Source of the DNA: DASPKW01 sp038244055 | GTDB taxonomy: Bacteria > Planctomycetota > Phycisphaerae > Tepidisphaerales > Tepidisphaeraceae | Assembly (NCBI GenBank): GCA_038244055.1 | Contig: JBBRTW010000214.1 | Coordinates: forward strand, 1 to 11,659 | Direction: 5' to 3' | DNA: 11,659 nucleotides | In this document: positions 7,186-11,659 of the stretch, piece after piece | Position numbering within the stretch: the first letter of the stretch is position 1 | Layout of the letters: every line of letters starts with the position of its first letter | Notes under the pieces: generated by a model | What the model was told of the DNA's origin: nothing | The model's input: the letters and a program-made list of their open reading frames with translations, nothing else | Databases searched by the model: none | Translations under genes and position numbers: made by a program

Positions 7186-8115
7186 ATGGACGACTCAACA
7201 CTCTTCATCGCCTGCATCGTCGGTGCCGTCGCGGTCGCGGGGTTCTTTGTTTCCCGTCTCTTCATGGGCAAGGACGGCGGCAAGCTCCGCGAGCGCCTCG
7301 CCAACCGCCAGGCCGAGGCTAGCTCGGTCATCGCCTCCCAATCCGCCGGCGGGCGCGCCAAGCGGATCTTCCAGCGCCTGGGCGATGCCGCCTCCAAGCC
7401 CTTCATGCCCGATACCCGCGAGAAGTCTTCCATTCTCCGCAAGAAGCTCAGCAAGGCCGGCATCTATACCCCCGCCGCCATCCGCACTGTCACCGGCATG
7501 AAAGTCATCTGTCTGGTCAGCGGCGTCATCCTCGGATACGTCGCCGGCATCACGGCCGACAACCTCCTCCTGGGGCTCTCCCTCGGCGGACTGGCCGGGT
7601 ACATGACCCCGACCCTGTGGCTCAAGATGCAGATCAAGAAGCAGCAGAAATGCCTCGATTATGCCTTGCCTGATGCTCTGGACCTCATGGTCGTCTGCAT
7701 CGAAGCCGGCTTGGCGGTCGATGCCGCCATGCAGCGCGTGGGCTCCGAACTCACCATCGCCCATCCCCGTCTCTCCCGCGAATTGGAAATCACCCACGCC
7801 GAAACCCGCCTCGGCCTCAGCCGCAGCGATGCCCTCCGTAATCTCGGCATCCGCACCGGCAACATCGCCCTGCAATCGCTCGCCTCCATGCTCATCCAGG
7901 CCGAGCGCTTCGGCACCAGCATCGCCAACGCCCTGCGCATCCACGGTGAAAGCCTGCGATCGCAGCGCCAGTTCAAGGCCGAGGAAATGGCCGCCAAGGC
8001 TTCGGTGAAAATGAGCTTCCCGCTGGTGCTCTTCATCTTCCCCGCAACCTTCATCGTCCTGGCCGGGCCAACCGTGATCGGCCTGATGCGCAGCCCGATG
8101 TTCAACGGCCAATAA
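7186..8115 (+). CDS. tadC: Tad pilus inner-membrane platform protein TadC
   Basis: A 309-residue membrane protein. Likely membrane segments are at about 6-26, 104-122, 126-145 and 277-299. The GspF domain spans about 160-290: LPDALDLMVVCIEAGLAVDA, the ETRLGLSRSDALRNL helix, IQAERFGTSIANALRIHGES and the basic RSQRQFKAEEMAAKASVKM helix before the last membrane segment (FPLVLFIFPATFIVLAGP). These are diagnostic of TadC. It partners TadB under the secretin and above the CpaF ATPase. ATG 7186 is chosen because the first membrane helix would be lost from the next in-frame Met (codon 27). There is no ribosome binding site in front of it, because CAACTAG-type repeats run up to the start codon. Translation may be unstructured-leader or coupling dependent. 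Confidence 0.95.
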   Translation: MDDSTLFIACIVGAVAVAGFFVSRLFMGKDGGKLRERLANRQAEASSVIASQSAGGRAKRIFQRLGDAASKPFMPDTREKSSILRKKLSKAGIYTPAAIRTVTGMKVICLVSGVILGYVAGITADNLLLGLSLGGLAGYMTPTLWLKMQIKKQQKCLDYALPDALDLMVVCIEAGLAVDAAMQRVGSELTIAHPRLSRELEITHAETRLGLSRSDALRNLGIRTGNIALQSLASMLIQAERFGTSIANALRIHGESLRSQRQFKAEEMAAKASVKMSFPLVLFIFPATFIVLAGPTVIGLMRSPMFNGQ

Positions 8116-8177
8116 GAAACATGTAACCGACTTCACTCGACCCAAGATCAAACTCCGCCAACGAATCGACTCAACAC

Positions 8178-8183
8178 GAGGTG
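8178..8183 (+). promoter_or_regulatory. Ribosome binding site of the lipoprotein gene
   Basis: GAGGTG ends 4 nt before ATG 8188. It is a normal Shine-Dalgarno site, in contrast to the missing one at tadC. The rest of the 72-bp gap after tadC shows no terminator, so read-through from tadC is likely. Confidence 0.6.
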
Positions 8184-8187
8184 TACT

Positions 8188-8724
8188 ATGAACAAGCTGA
8201 CCTGGATTCCTTTCGCCGCCGCCGTGCTCCTGACCGGCTGCGCCTACAACAGCGAGAACCTGGACCCGACGCTCCAGGGATTCTTCCCCGATGATGCGGC
8301 CCACAAGCCCGCCCAGTTCGCCGATGTGCAGGCCGCCGCCGGGGCGCGCAATGATGCGATGCTCCAGAAGTTCCACTTCGACGGCCCGCGCCTGAATTCG
8401 CTCGGTGAAGAGAAACTCGGGCAGATGCTCAAGGATGATGATGCCCCCGCGCCCGTCCACGTTTACCTGAATGTCGATGAGAAGGGAGCGTTCGCCAAGT
8501 CGCGGCAGGATGCCGTCGTCGCCTATCTGAAGGATCAGGGCCTCAAGGCCGACCAGATCAAGGTCGATTTCGGCGACAACCCCGATACCCACTCCCCGGC
8601 CGCCCATCACATGGCCAACATGACCAAGCTCGAAGGCGCACCGACCAGCGGCCCGGGCACCCCCAGCGGCGCAGCCCCCGCGGGCGGCGGCCCAGGAACC
8701 GATGCCACCGCCGGCGCTAAGTAA
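8188..8724 (+). CDS. Small lipoprotein with OmpA/CpaD-like region, last gene of the Tad unit
   Basis: A 178-residue protein with a clear lipoprotein signal: Lys at position 3, hydrophobic core, lipobox LTGC with the lipidated Cys at 18. Residues about 62-132 read as strand-helix-strand-helix-strand: FHFDGPRL, NSLGEEKLGQML, VHVYLNV, AKSRQDAVVAYLKDQGL, IKVDFGDNP. This order, and the R-x2-AV-x2-YL-x2-QGL helix, resemble a shortened OmpA-like domain and also the general pattern of the CpaD pilus lipoprotein. The C-terminus (150-178) is Gly/Pro/Ala/Thr-rich and probably disordered. It lies 72 bp after tadC without a terminator between, and a strong terminator follows, so it is likely part of the Tad transcript. 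The position suggests a role comparable to CpaD or TadD, but no TPR repeats are present. The lipoprotein call is firm; the family link is inference. Confidence 0.75.
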   Translation: MNKLTWIPFAAAVLLTGCAYNSENLDPTLQGFFPDDAAHKPAQFADVQAAAGARNDAMLQKFHFDGPRLNSLGEEKLGQMLKDDDAPAPVHVYLNVDEKGAFAKSRQDAVVAYLKDQGLKADQIKVDFGDNPDTHSPAAHHMANMTKLEGAPTSGPGTPSGAAPAGGGPGTDATAGAK

Positions 8725-8816
8725 CGCCTGCCGGCCAATAAACAGCAACGCCAGGTCACCAGAACATCCCTACCCCGCAGTCGTGTCTTCCGGAGCGGAG
8801 ATACCCGTGAGGGCCA

Positions 8817-8856
8817 CGTCGGGGACGATCGAAAGATCGTCCCCGACGCTCTTTTT
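8817..8856 (+). terminator. Rho-independent terminator of the Tad operon
   Basis: A perfect 14-bp stem (8817-8830 with 8835-8848, arms beginning CGTCGGGGACG) is closed by a GAAA tetraloop and followed by CTCTTTTT (8849-8856). It lies 93 bp after the lipoprotein stop. The textbook form and stability make it the end of the + strand transcript. Confidence 0.92.
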
Positions 8857-8890
8857 GGCTCATTGTGGTGCGGGCGTCCCCGCCTGCAGG
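8857..8890. repeat. GC-rich hairpin between the two convergent terminators, possible dispersed repeat
   Basis: Just behind the Tad terminator is a GTGGTGCGGGCGTCCCCGCC stretch. Bases 8870-8876 can pair with 8881-8887 (one G-U pair) around a TCCC loop. I have the impression that this GTGCGGGCGTCCCCGCCTGC-type segment recurs in other bacterial genomes as a dispersed intergenic repeat, but I cannot check copy number from this window. It has no coding character. Confidence 0.35.
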
Positions 8891-8925
8891 ATTCCGCCGC
8901 ATTTGCCAACTTCCAATCCACGCGC

Positions 8926-8981
8926 ATAAAAACAGCGAGGTCACACCAGGTTGCCCTCCGGCACCCGATGAAACCCCGCTG
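8926..8981 (-). terminator. Likely rho-independent terminator of the Rrf2 gene
   Basis: Read on the - strand, the arm from 8981 down to 8973 (CAGCGGGGT) pairs with the arm from 8941 down to 8933 (ACCTCGCTG): 9 bp with one G-U pair. It is followed by TTTTTAT (8932-8926). The 31-nt apical region holds a further small stem (TGCC-CTCC-GGCA on the + strand). It lies about 85 bp past the Rrf2 stop and faces the Tad terminator, giving a convergent arrangement. The long loop makes it less certain than the Tad terminator. Nothing recognisable was found at 8982-9065. Confidence 0.5.
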
Positions 8982-9065
8982 TGTTCAGCTTTGTCAACGC
9001 TTAAGACTGAAGCCGGATGCGGGTCTTGCGGTCACTGGACCCTGATGGAATTATCTCGCGTCGGA

Positions 9066-9578
9066 TCAGACCGACAACACGGCCAACTGAACCAGCGGCA
9101 TCTGCTTCGGGCAGGGATAGACTTCCCCATCCGTGCCGGTCAGGGCGAGCTGGCCCGGGCCAGGGCAGCTTGCCGGAACCGGATGTTCGCACAGCAGATC
9201 GCCGAGGCAGGTGTCTTTGAGGAAGGCGACGTAGGTGCGGGTCATCGAAGCAAAGCGGCGATGCAGGCCGCAAAGTTCGAGCTGCCGTCCACCGGCGATG
9301 ATCGGGCATTCCGGATCGGTCGGAACCGAATCCAGCGCCTGCAGAACATCGTACAGCCGAATCTGCTCGGGAAGCTTGGCCAGCCTGAAGCCGCCATGCA
9401 TCCCGCGCTGCGATTCGACGATGCGGTGATGGGACAACAACTGGAGAATCTTCCCCAGATAGTTGGCCGGGACATTTAAAGCACCCGCCAGGTCCCGAGT
9501 CTGGTGATAACCATCCTCGGGGTCATGAGCCAGGTATACTAGAGCCCGCAGAGCATAATCAGACGTTTGAGTGAGCAT
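9066..9578 (-). CDS. Rrf2-family transcriptional regulator with partial IscR-like cysteine set
   Basis: A 170-residue protein. Residues 1-80 are the Rrf2 winged helix-turn-helix: QTSDYALRALVYLA, LAGALNVPANYLGKILQLL, RIVESQRGMHGGFRLAK, IRLYDVLQALD. Rrf2 proteins are dimeric DNA-binding regulators that often sense redox state, NO or iron-sulphur status through a metal cluster. The Cys pattern is C91-x11-C103-x2-H106, then C124, C130, C138 and C156. C91, C103 and H106 sit at spacings equal to IscR Cys92, Cys104 and His107, while the middle position (IscR Cys98) is a glycine here. The tail is longer than a minimal Rrf2 protein and holds extra cysteines. ATG 9578 has AGGAG at 9587-9591 (8-nt spacing). 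The gene is monocistronic, convergent with the Tad unit and preceded by an AT-rich upstream region. Targets are unknown; autoregulation is usual in the family. Confidence 0.92.
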   Translation of the reverse strand: MLTQTSDYALRALVYLAHDPEDGYHQTRDLAGALNVPANYLGKILQLLSHHRIVESQRGMHGGFRLAKLPEQIRLYDVLQALDSVPTDPECPIIAGGRQLELCGLHRRFASMTRTYVAFLKDTCLGDLLCEHPVPASCPGPGQLALTGTDGEVYPCPKQMPLVQLAVLSV

Positions 9579-9607
9579 ATGAAATTCTCCTAATCGGATC
9601 GTTTTGT

Positions 9608-9637
9608 ATTATTACTCATCGGGTGCTTTTGTTGCAA
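9608..9637 (-). promoter_or_regulatory. Possible sigma70-type promoter of the Rrf2 gene
   Basis: On the - strand TTGCAA (9637-9632) and AATAAT (9613-9608) are separated by 18 bp, about 30-60 bp upstream of the start codon and just before AGGAG. The match is 4/6 for the -35 and 5/6 for the -10. The region is AT-rich, which raises the chance of a random match. Confidence 0.35.
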
Positions 9638-9751
9638 GAATAAAAACATAATAATGTCCTATTTGAGTGTTAATCCCTATAAGCATCGCTAAAGTACGTG
9701 TTGTTTTCGATGCAAGCACCTAATGTTAAATAACTTATGATACATACATAT

Positions 9752-9787
9752 AATCGCATGTGCAATTTTGCATTTTCACATGCGATT
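9752..9787. promoter_or_regulatory. Perfect 11-bp inverted repeat upstream of the Rrf2 gene
   Basis: AATCGCATGTG (9752-9762) and CACATGCGATT (9777-9787) are exact reverse complements with a 14-nt AT-rich centre. A TATAAT hexamer at 9749-9754 overlaps the left arm. The site is about 175-210 bp upstream of the Rrf2 ATG. It may be a protein-binding site, or a hairpin at the end of an unseen transcript. The short T-run after the right arm (4 T) is weak for a terminator. Confidence 0.4.
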
Positions 9788-10111
9788 TTGTTGGTTTGAT
9801 CCGCCTTCCCTAAAGTAGCGCACCCCGCCCGCCGTAACGGCGTGCCACGAAAAGAATTCTTGGAGGATTTTTACCTAGTCTCGCACCTGATGGGGACCCC
9901 TTAAAACCAGACCCCGCGCGTTGGAATTGCTTTTGAAATAATCATTTAAGTGTCAGCCCCCACCAATTATACAGGGATTTCCCCACTTCGCACAAATGAC
10001 GACATAAACATGTGCGACCTCCGTTAATCGCCCCCGTCGTCGCCGAATCATCCTTGTAAAACACCCCTGACGTACCGCGAACTCAATGCCCCCAAACCCC
10101 CGCGCCCCCGC

Positions 10112-11209
10112 TCAATGTTTCCGAAATACCATCACATAAACCAGAATCGCCACCGCATTGAACGTCGTAACCAGCGCCGCCTTCCCCACCGCCTCGCGCG
10201 CCCCCTCCGAGAACCCGGCCAGCGGCGCGTTGATCCATTCCAGGATCCGCACCAGCCATGGCGTTCGCATCGCCTCCGACTCGCCCTCCATTTCATCATC
10301 GACATCGCCCGCTTCGATTACCGCCTGCGCGGCCTCCGCGTGGGCCGGCTCATCGCTCAACTCCTCATCGATCGTCGTCGCCGCGGAATCCGCCGAAGCA
10401 ATCTCCGCAACCGCCGCAGTGCCTGAATCGACTTCCCCGGCCCCCTCCGCGCCGACTTCGGCAGTCTCCGCCGCATCGCTCCGCACGCGGCGATGAATGC
10501 GGTCATCCTCCTCCATTTCCGCCGCCAGGGCATCGGCCACACTCGCCGGCTCGGCCGGGGCCGCACCGGCAAGAGCCGCCGCGCCCCCATCCGTCGCGCC
10601 AAGCGCCGCACTTCCGCGCGTCCCCAGCGCCCCGCCCTGCTGTTTCGACTGATCGATCAGCGCCGCCGCCCGGCCCGATAAACTCATCGACGAATCGGAT
10701 TCGATCGCCGATTCCCCGCGCTGCTTTTCCTTGTCGACCTGCGCTTCAACCCCGGCGGATTGCTCCGTGGCGAGCTCCGTTGCCCCCGCCATTGACTCCT
10801 CCACCTGCGCATCCGCCGCGCCCTTCAAATCCGCCTCGACCCGATCCATCGGCGACCCGGATCGATCGGCCGCCTGCGGATCCGTTTCCTCCTGCAATGT
10901 CTTGAATAGGTCATCGAGGGACTGCTCTGTCGGGTCGATCGGACTGATCGCCACCCCGGCCGCCGCAGACGTCCCCGACCCTTTCAACCCCGCAGCCTCC
11001 TCCGACCCCCTCGACCCTCCCGCCGCGTCTTCGGTTGCGAGATCAGGATTGAACGGTGCCAGCGGTTCGCGCCCAACTTCCGCATCGGATAGCAGCCGAT
11101 CCACCTCTTCGCCCGCGAGTTGCGCAAGCAGATCGTCCGTGCTGGCCATGGAGCCGCCGGAAACCCCCTGCTCAAGCGGATCGGGCATATCGATGGCCGT
11201 CTGGCCCAT
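10112..11209 (-). CDS. Acidic tail-anchored protein of unknown function
   Basis: A 365-residue protein that I do not recognise. Most of it (42-310) is low-complexity, rich in Ala, Glu, Asp, Gly and Ser, and probably disordered. Near the N-terminus is ASTDDLLAQLAGEEVDRLL (22-40), echoed by SLDDLFKTLQEE (97-108) and more weakly by SVADALAAEMEEDD (223-236). The DDLLAQL/EVDRLL pattern recalls the short amphipathic helix at the start of FliM/FliN proteins. The C-terminus (about 316-342) is an ordered amphipathic region (TPWLVRILEWINAPLAGF), followed by one membrane helix at about 343-362 and the tail RKH, so the protein is likely anchored with its bulk in the cytoplasm. ATG 11209 has a strong AAGGAG at 11215-11220. 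It appears to be alone in its transcription unit. The frame is intact and codon bias matches the neighbours, so it is a real gene. Confidence 0.8.
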   Translation of the reverse strand: MGQTAIDMPDPLEQGVSGGSMASTDDLLAQLAGEEVDRLLSDAEVGREPLAPFNPDLATEDAAGGSRGSEEAAGLKGSGTSAAAGVAISPIDPTEQSLDDLFKTLQEETDPQAADRSGSPMDRVEADLKGAADAQVEESMAGATELATEQSAGVEAQVDKEKQRGESAIESDSSMSLSGRAAALIDQSKQQGGALGTRGSAALGATDGGAAALAGAAPAEPASVADALAAEMEEDDRIHRRVRSDAAETAEVGAEGAGEVDSGTAAVAEIASADSAATTIDEELSDEPAHAEAAQAVIEAGDVDDEMEGESEAMRTPWLVRILEWINAPLAGFSEGAREAVGKAALVTTFNAVAILVYVMVFRKH

Positions 11210-11324
11210 GGCCTCTCCTTAGGCGCAAGTCGCGGCGGCATGCCGGCCGCTAAACACGCGACTCCTTTCGCGTTCATCGGTTGGTCCGGCCGTCGGCGTA
11301 ACCACCGCGCCGAGCCAACGTCCC

Positions 11325-11333
11325 ATAATATCA
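11325..11333 (-). promoter_or_regulatory. Possible extended -10 promoter for the tail-anchored protein gene
   Basis: On the - strand TGATATTAT (11333-11325) fits an extended -10 element, about 115 bp upstream of the start codon. It is enclosed by a 6-bp inverted repeat GTCCCA/TGGGAC (11320-11325 and 11336-11341). The leader downstream can fold (GTTGG 11280-11284 with CCAAC 11315-11319; CGGCG 11294-11298 with CGCCG 11308-11312). No good -35 is visible. Confidence 0.3.
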
Positions 11334-11359
11334 GGTGGGACAATTGAAGCTATGTGGGC

Positions 11360-11408
11360 GTTCGGGGTTCGGGCTTCAGGGTTCGGGGTTCAGGGTTCGG
11401 GGTCAGGG
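11360..11408. repeat. Left array of telomere-like heptamers (GTTCGGG/GTTCAGG)
   Basis: Six heptamers in exact phase run from 11360 to 11401: GTTCGGG, GTTCGGG, CTTCAGG, GTTCGGG, GTTCAGG, GTTCGGG. A degenerate seventh, GTCAGGG, follows to 11408. Seven runs of three or four G separated by 3-5 nt give G-quadruplex potential on the + strand. The units are reverse complements of the CCCTGAA units at 11631-11659, so the two form the outer arms of a nested inverted-repeat cassette. Confidence 0.85.
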
Positions 11409-11437
11409 CAATCGCATATGGCATGAGATGGGCAGCA

Positions 11438-11524
11438 ATTGCGGATTGCGGATTTCGGATTGCGGATTGAAATGCGGATTCCAATCCGCAATCCGAAATC
11501 CGAAATCCGAAATCCGAAATCGGA
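11438..11524. repeat. Inverted heptamer-repeat hairpin (ATTGCGG / AATCCGA)
   Basis: The left array at 11438-11468 holds four in-phase ATTGCGG-type heptamers plus ATT. The right array at 11483-11524 holds six AATCCGC/AATCCGA-type heptamers. Bases 11449-11468 and 11483-11502 are exact reverse complements (20 bp) with a 14-nt loop. Pairing continues outward over two single mismatches to 11438/11513, giving arms of 31 nt. It is nested inside the telomere-like cassette. No coding potential is visible. Confidence 0.92.
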
Positions 11525-11623
11525 GGGATAGGCGTTACATGCGATGTCCCCACAATCCCCCGATCCAAATCAGCTTTCGAAGTCGCTTGCGGGTTCGCGA
11601 TCCAACAACCGCCTCATCTCCCC
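11525..11623. other. Unassigned spacer between repeat arrays
   Basis: About 100 bp of non-repetitive sequence separates the inner hairpin from the right telomere-like array. It contains a GGGTTCGCGATCC segment that resembles a tRNA T-arm only superficially. No gene, promoter or terminator could be supported. Confidence 0.4.
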
Positions 11624-11659
11624 GCCTGAGCCCTAAACCCTGAACCCTAAACCCTGAAC
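11624..11659. repeat. Right array of telomere-like heptamers (CCCTAAA/CCCTGAA), cut by window edge
   Basis: CCCTAAA, CCCTGAA, CCCTAAA and CCCTGAA follow each other in exact phase at 11631-11658, then C. A degenerate GCCTGAG precedes them at 11624-11630. The array continues to the last base, so its true length is unknown. CCCTAAA is identical to the plant-type telomere unit, but here the array lies inside a bacterial-type gene context. Confidence 0.85.

Larger units (their letters stand above)
9579..10111. other. Gene-free gap with AT-rich half and inverted repeats
   Basis: No frame here looks coding on either strand. About 9590-9800 is clearly AT-rich against GC-rich neighbours. It holds the Rrf2 ribosome binding site and putative promoter, and an 11-bp perfect inverted repeat (9752-9762 with 9777-9787). 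Further on there is a palindrome AAGAATTCTT at 9852-9861, an SD-like TGGAGGA at 9861-9867 with no usable start codon behind it, and a 7-bp inverted repeat TCGCACA/TGTGCGA (9988-9994 with 10011-10017). No clear terminator for the gene ending at 10112 was found. Confidence 0.6.

Noticed and set aside
283..8187. Missing flp pilin, prepilin peptidase and TPR-type tadD within the Tad cluster
   Set aside because: Not evidence of a defective system: the window starts inside the cluster, and these genes commonly lie upstream or at another locus.
8865..9479. Open + strand frame of about 200 codons across the convergent junction and the Rrf2 gene
   Set aside because: It lies opposite the well-supported Rrf2 gene, starts inside a hairpin/repeat segment and its product has no recognisable domain.
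9870..9975. Possible end of an IS200/IS605 or REP-associated element (GGGGACCCC and GTGTCAGCCCCCACC segments)
   Set aside because: No transposase remnant, no paired REP hairpins and no second end could be found; the resemblance rests on short G/C runs only.
10158..11222. Several + strand frames opposite the tail-anchored protein gene, Pro/Arg/Ser-rich
   Set aside because: They mirror the Ala/Glu/Asp/Gly-rich sense codons. The - strand frame has AAGGAG at its start and a C-terminal membrane helix, so it is the real one.
11590..11603. tRNA-like T-arm (GGGTTCGCGATCC)
   Set aside because: The loop is one base too long, and no acceptor, D or anticodon arms can be drawn around it.
11360..11659. 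CRISPR array
   Set aside because: The repeats are 7-nt direct tandems with no spacers between them, so neither repeat length nor spacing fits a CRISPR.

Overview
The window is GC-rich, densely coding bacterial DNA. It carries most of a Tad (tight adherence, Flp-type IV pilus) secretion locus on the + strand, followed by two unrelated genes on the - strand. Gene order, strongly biased GC codon use, the style of the CpaB/CpaE proteins and the short-tandem-repeat hairpins between genes suggest a member of the Planctomycetota or another PVC-group bacterium. That placement is inference; no phylogenetic marker lies in the window.

Layout. 1-282 is the tail of a TadE-like pseudopilin whose start lies outside the window. 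Then come cpaB/rcpC (532-1530, inner-membrane SAF protein), cpaC/rcpA (1624-3153, outer-membrane secretin), cpaE/tadZ (3215-4348, MinD-like polar localisation protein), cpaF/tadA (4450-5946, motor ATPase), tadB (6087-7058) and tadC (7186-8115, the two inner-membrane platform proteins), and a small lipoprotein (8188-8724) with an OmpA/CpaD-like region. All read the same way with gaps of about 60-250 bp and probably form one transcription unit. It ends at a strong rho-independent terminator (8817-8856). Together they would build the pilus machine: secretin pore, ATPase, platform, localiser and accessory lipoprotein. The major Flp pilin, the prepilin peptidase and a TPR-type TadD are not in the window.

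8857-9065 is a convergent junction with a second terminator for the - strand. At 9066-9578 (-) lies an Rrf2-family regulator with an IscR-like but incomplete cysteine set. 9579-10111 is a gene-free, partly AT-rich gap with promoter-like signals and inverted repeats. 10112-11209 (-) encodes an acidic, low-complexity, tail-anchored protein of unknown function. 11210-11659 is non-coding and repeat-rich up to the edge.

The most unusual signal is a set of inverted short-tandem-repeat cassettes found only between genes. In each, a run of 3-7 heptamers (nonamers in one case) is followed by a spacer and a run of reverse-complement units. Every cassette uses a different unit sequence but the same architecture. 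They sit between tadE and cpaB, cpaF and tadB, tadB and tadC, and as two nested cassettes upstream of the last gene. One abuts the tadC start codon and leaves no Shine-Dalgarno sequence. Another is telomere-like (CCCTAAA/CCCTGAA) and rich in G-runs.
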